64,000 bases of DNA from Dryomyza anilis (Eukaryota; Arthropoda; Insecta; Diptera; Dryomyzidae): contig OX638131.1 in the NCBI GenBank assembly GCA_951804985.1, positions 87,928,349 through 87,992,348 of the forward strand. Direction: 5' to 3'. Both the position numbers and the translations under genes were made by a program. A model generated the notes under the pieces. That model worked only from the letters and a program-made list of their open reading frames with translations. It was not told the DNA's origin and did not search any database. Of this stretch, positions 59,043 through 64,000 are shown piece after piece (position 1 is the stretch's first letter; each line of letters starts with the position of its first letter).

Positions 59043-59307
59043 CATTACAATCGAACCCTTAGCAACTTCGGTCCAAAAACATACAAATACCTTTGTATTG
59101 CTGTTCAAAGAAATGTTATACAATATAAAAAGTATAATTTCAATTAAATTTAATAATAAAAAAACCCGCTAAATTATAAAAACACTCTGTGTCGAAACTA
59201 AAAACCCACCAAAAAAAACCCACTGTCCACCGTACAATTTTTTTTTCTCTTTTTATTTTTTAAAACCCACCAGATTTAGCGGGAAATCCACCAAGTTGGC
59301 ATCACTG

Positions 59308-59888
59308 CATGTATGGTACTTATGTATTTTTTGAAGAGGAAAAACCTCCGAAACTAGAGTAATTGTGGAGTCTAAAAAGTCTCAAAAATGTGAAGCTTTT
59401 AGGAGTATTTAAAATGAACATAAATATGATGACTTTTGGGCCCTGAAAAAAAATCGTACCATCTACCAAGGTTTCGGGAGCCATTTAAGGTGCTTATATA
59501 TGAATGTTTTAGGAGTAATAAATGTCTCCCCATACATTTTAGGATTTTTTGACGTTTTTTGTGCTCAGAAATGAGGATACCACTCAAAAATATGACTAAT
59601 TTAAGATTCATATAAGACTCAAAATGTTTTTTGAGGAAAAAATAAGTGTTTTTTTTAATTAAATATAAAATGCGGATAGTTGAAAGAAAAGTTAGAGGAC
59701 TTGTAGAATCGATTACAAAAAAATTTAAAAAAATATTGATTGTAGGTATAAAAATAATTTGTTGTTCTCATAAAACTCATTGCTCATAATTTTGTCTTCG
59801 TTTTTAAAAATTGTTTTATGTTTTCTATTTTATTAAATTCAGTGTCAAAATGTATTTTACTATTTTTTTATTTATATCTTCCACACAG
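59308..59888 (+). other. Last intron, 3' part, nothing recognised
   Basis: AT-rich filler up to the ccacacag acceptor. Confidence 0.4.
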
Positions 59889-59936
59889 ATTATCATCGAG
59901 GGAAATGTCAGCAGAAAAACTAAACGAAATCGCTAG
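59889..59936 (+). CDS. Alternative last coding exon of the mutarotase gene
   Basis: A phase-0 exon after a good acceptor (ccacacag) reads IIIEGNVSRKTKRNR and stops at TAG 59934-59936. Joined to exon 7 (ending 53037) in place of the 53196 exon, it would give a 292-residue protein with a basic tail instead of QFKCPKTIDIQI. The intron would be 6.85 kb and holds a nested hAT-like element. AATAAA follows at about 60184. Both ends are open in frame, so sequence alone cannot say which is used; the nearer exon needs only a 158-base intron. Confidence 0.5.
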   Translation: MIIEGNVSRKTKRNR

Positions 59937-60596
59937 CGTTTAAAGAATCGGAACCCAATGAGGTAAACCGATTCGCACAAATCAAACCAATTCCAACTGT
60001 AAAAAAATGACACTAAAACTGATTGAACTAATATTAATAGAAATTAATATAAAAAAAAACACTTGAAAGTACATATTTTTTATTTGTCATAATTTTTGAA
60101 ATGCCGCAAAAAGTGTGAAAATTCAAAATTGCATTAGTACTAATTAATGGCTTCAAAACAAATATACTAACTATACAATTTTAAATAAAATATAAAACAA
60201 TAGTAATATTAAAATTAGTAATTTAACAATTAAATAAAATTATAAAGACATTTGTACATTGTAATATTTACAGATTAAATTTTAATAACTACACCATACA
60301 AAAAAAAAAAAACATGTATATCATATGCAGCATTTCTAAAGAAAAGTTGAGGGTGCTGATTTTTATTGAATACACAGTTTTTTTCCGAGCACGTAGCGTT
60401 TTTAAGAAAATTTTAATTGAAATTTTCAGACTGCTTTCAGACATTTTTTTCAGAAAAGTAGTGTACTTTAGTGTACAAAAAACCGAAAATATTAATGGTG
60501 TGTCAATATTCTAGTTGGTTATCAAGATATTTGCCTATAAACTTGAAAAACTTGTTTCGAAATTTGGTTGCAAATGAGAGAGTTGATAATTATTAG
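59937..60596 (+). terminator. Possible 3' UTR of the long mutarotase isoform
   Basis: AATAAA at about 60184. Otherwise AT-rich with no repeat recognised. Confidence 0.35.
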
Positions 60597-60963
60597 CGTA
60601 TTCACAGTTCATTGTATTTTAGTATGGTATACGATACAATAACAGAGAAACGTCAATTTGTTGTTGCATCCCTTATAAAAGTGAAATACCACAAGTGTTG
60701 TATTTGAGAGCAGCCTTGAGGCATGTTTTTTGGTGTCGTATTTGGTGAAATGAAGAAAAATTGTGTATATTGAAGACTATAGTGCACATAAAATGTTAAT
60801 TTACTTGTTTTTCTTTTCAAATCGAGGAATATTAATGATAATTTCAAAAAATTTTATAAGAATCAGCTGCATTTATTTACGAAATATTTGAACAATCAGA
60901 AATGTGGTGCTCACAATTCAATTGCAGTACTGTCGTATTCGTACAATGAAACTGTGAATACAT
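60597..60963 (-). mobile_element. R5 MITE, uninterrupted copy
   Basis: Inverted ends TATTCACAGTTTCATTGTA-like. The body matches 31830-31947 plus 33016-33201 in reverse, with the Helitron target site intact at 60831/60832. Confidence 0.7.
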
Positions 60964-63508
60964 TATATGCTTAAAGAGTCATATTTCAAAAAGTAAAACC
61001 GATACCAGAAGATTAGTAATTCTGAACTTTAGTTTCGACTATTTTCTTAATAGCTAAAAAAATAATTAAAAATTTACTAAATTAATTAACATTTTACTTC
61101 TAAATATTTGATCGAAATATCTGCAAAAACTAATTTAAATACTGGCTTTTTTTATATTCAAATTTTCCTAAACATTCTAAAGAAAAAATACAATTAGTGT
61201 TAAAAAAAATGTAAATTTCTGAAACACTAATTTTATAAACTTCGGTAATTTTCTTTACTGAAATTTCAATTGCAATTAAAATAAGAATTCTACGTGATAG
61301 TTAAAAATTTAGCAGGTCGTTAAAATCAGCACCCTGATCCTATAAAGAAATGATGTATATTATACCCATAGTTAAAAATCGTGCTGAGTAGAGTGTTATT
61401 GAATAAATTATATAAAATAGAAAATCGTGCTCAACATTTTAAAAACTAAAATTAATTACTACCAAAATCAAATACAAATCAAATAATAGCAATTTTATTA
61501 AGTGTCAATTAGACAGGGGAACAAATGATACAGAATTAATGCATTTTAATATTTTTTTTTTATATATCTTAAATTCCATACAACAATTTTGTTCCCCTGT
61601 TACAAATATGCTTTAAGCAATTCAGTTTCCTACAAAGGTTGTGGCTCGCTCGGTTAAATCTGCAGTGTTTGTCTGTTTTTTTTTTGTTTATTTTGCAGTT
61701 ATTTTATTTTAAAATTCATTTTCATTAAATTTTTAATCTCTTTTATTTGATATACTATTTTATTTTATATACTGTTCTATTTCATTTGCTGTTTTATTTT
61801 ATATCCTGTTTACTACAAAGTAGTAAATGCATGAAAAACAAATAATTGTGATAGATTATACAATATATATGCGATACGATTTTCAATTGTTGATAATGTT
61901 TATATTTTGCAATTGCAGTATGTATTTAAAATAACATCTACACTAAATAAATTCAATAAAAAATAGTTTATAATTGATACAAATATAAAATGTAGCCATT
62001 AAGGAACAAAAAAGAAAAATAATTCATATAACTCTTATTAAACAATTATAAAATATTCTAAACAGAACAACAACAAAAAAGTAACTACTGAGTTATTTAT
62101 CATGTATACGATTTATTAAAAGCATTAATCAAAGGAATGTATATTTATATCAATAAAGTTGTATGTTGTACTATTCATCATTCCAGAGATATGCAATTGT
62201 TTTAATTATTCCACAAAATCCAATTTCATATTTTGTTTTCAGGTCAAAGTGCAGTTTTTTTAATACTCTACGAAATATGATCATTGCGGCAGAAAAATTC
62301 ACCAACTTCATTTTAGAAAATTCAAAAAGTAGTTTATAAAAATCATCCATCTTTAAATACGACGCTCACTGGTCCAAATGAGAAAACAATGTATTTGATA
62401 ACGAAGATATCGTATTTTCTAAATTGATATACTGTATCATAGAGGACCTACTAAAAAGAGTTTTTCGTATATGGGCAATTCCAGAAAAACGTCACCACGA
62501 CCGAAAAAATTCAAAATGCTCAAATCTTTGAAATAACGATGGGATTGGAATCTTAAATATGTGAATCTAAATATCTGAAAAGAAAATTCTATTTCGTTAA
62601 CATAAATTTTAAATATACCAATTTTTCATGTACTTTGAGTAACCAAATTAAATAGTTTGAAAGAAATACAGATACAAAATATTATTTTCTGTTTTTTTAG
62701 ACAACCTTAATTAATGTTTCTAAAGCTTAAAAATAAGCATTGAAATTGAAATTAGGGACAAATTTTGAATTTTGTATAAGGGTGTCACGTACGTAACCAA
62801 AAAGATAGATTTATTATCATATTAAACTAACAACATTTTTTAAAGAGTTGAGTCCACTGTTTCTAAATCAGAATTTCATCGATTTCCTAGTAATTCTAGA
62901 CATTTTTTGACAGCTTATTTAAATCTTTCCCGTCTGTAACTTTGGGTACCAAAAGTGTAAAAGAATATTAAAAAAAATATCACAAAAAAAAAAAATAAAC
63001 ATTAAAAAACCTCCGGATATTCGAATCACTTTTTATTTTATAATAATGATTATTATTAATATTGTCAGATATAAAAGTATTTTTTGAAAAAATCGTAGTG
63101 CAAATTTTCATACAGAACATCCGAAATTATTCTGTGATTTATTACGCAAAAACTATATACTTTAGGAAGAAAGTGTACATATACAAAAATAAAGTAAACT
63201 ATCTCAGCTATCTTTCTAAATTATCAAAAAAAAAATTGTACGCAAAAAGTATATGTAGAAAAAAGTATAAAGGATTTTTAGCAAAAAGTATTTTAGCCCG
63301 TCCGGGATTTATTATTAAAAAACTATGAACTTTGCAAACAATGTGTAAATATACAAATATGATTTCAGCTATTTTTAAAATAATTCAAAAAATAATTTTT
63401 ACGCAAAATTCGCTGACTTTTTGTAATATCCATATGAACCTCAAAATGCCGTTTTTTCCTCGTGTGATAATTATTTGATGATAAAGTGGTTGTGATAAAA
63501 TACAAAAA
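60964..63508. other. Intergenic, no gene recognised
   Basis: AT-rich. cgtatatgggcaattccag at 62468 resembles the blocks at 33205 and 40432. The open frame at 63062-63328 is lysine/tyrosine-rich and looks random. Confidence 0.4.
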
Positions 63509-64000
63509 TCTATATATATAAAACTCTTGGACCGTCTGTCAGTCTGTCGGTCTGTCTGTCTGTCTGTTTGTTCCAGCATCACGTCTAAACCACTGAACCG
63601 ATTTAACTAAAATTTTGCACCAGGATACTATGGAGTCTGGAGGGTGTCATAGGTTATATATGGGCGGGATTGGACAAAGGGGCGTGGCACCTCCCATACA
63701 ACATAAACTTTCAAAACGACATAACTCAGCACATAACCAATCTAAAAAGATGAAACAAAAAACTAAAATTCACCACACAAAAACTCACCACACTAAAATT
63801 CACCACACTAAAATTCACCACACTAAAACTCACCACACTAAAACTCACCACACTAAAAATCACCTCACTAAAACTCACCACAATAAAACTCACCACGTTA
63901 AAACTCACCACACTAAAAATTCACCATACTAAAACTCACCACACCAAAACTCACCACACTAAAACTCACCACACTAAAACTCAACACAATAAAGCTCACC
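63509..64000 (+). mobile_element. Non-autonomous Helitron, copy D (5' part)
   Basis: Starts TCTATATATATAAAACTC after A, then a (TCTG)n stretch and gggcgggattggacaaaggg / ggcgtggcacctcccata as in copies A and C (reverse). A 15-bp minisatellite fills the last 230 bases. The 3' end is outside the window. Confidence 0.75.
63765..64000 (+). repeat. 15-bp minisatellite AAACTCACCACACTA
   Basis: About fifteen units with scattered changes, running off the window. It produces a spurious THHTK-repeat reading frame. Confidence 0.9.

Larger units (their letters stand above)
55775..59307. mobile_element. Large decayed hAT-like element with nested insertions
   Basis: Ends CAGTGTTGCAGC and GTTGGCATCACTG (complement CAGTGATGCCAAC), both followed inward by AAACCCACCAAATC-type blocks. 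Flanks CATTTATG and CATGTATG fit an 8-bp target duplication with one change. It holds the 56574 and 58491 elements. No transposase frame remains. It lies in the long last intron. Confidence 0.6.

Noticed and set aside
63500..63600. (TCTG)n microsatellite as an independent feature
   Set aside because: It is the regular subterminal part of the Helitron 5' end, also seen degenerate in copy A.
63615..63932. 105-residue THHTK-repeat protein
   Set aside because: It is only the 15-bp minisatellite of a Helitron read in frame.

Overview
The window looks like nuclear DNA of a higher (cyclorrhaphan) fly. It is very AT-rich, its genes have GT-AG introns, and the best protein is a p38 MAP kinase close to Drosophila p38b. 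The introns are far longer than in Drosophila and packed with transposon remains, which suggests a larger fly genome such as a tephritid; that placement is inference.

Four host genes are supported. (1) The 5' end of an ABCA-type lipid transporter gene lies on the minus strand from 9318 down past base 1. Five exons were rebuilt by phase-matched splice sites, with an 8.3 kb third intron. (2) An intronless p38 MAP kinase lies at 20839-21924 (+). (3) A FRA10AC1-family spliceosome-associated protein lies at 23094-23909 (-), convergent with p38. (4) A glucose-6-phosphate 1-epimerase-like gene (D-hexose-6-phosphate mutarotase) lies on the plus strand from 27074. Its eight coding exons spread over about 26-33 kb, and there are two candidate last exons, at 53196 and 59889. 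These four genes do not form a pathway. A broken Myb/SANT-like gene lies antisense inside intron 1 of the mutarotase.

Most of the rest is mobile DNA. There are four Helitron copies or fragments, one with a matching empty site elsewhere in the window. Three elements have 8-bp, hAT-type target duplications. One tRNA-derived SINE family is present, along with several palindromic MITE families. The most striking group is a set of elements of about 0.2-1.3 kb with C(A)C-type termini and 2-bp target duplications. The larger ones each carry a dense array of a private short motif (ACGG, AGCTG, AACCTC or AAACACT). Many insertions are nested, up to three deep, so the order of arrival can be read directly.

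No rRNA gene, intact tRNA gene, CRISPR array or intact transposase was found. Boundaries marked approximate were judged by eye.
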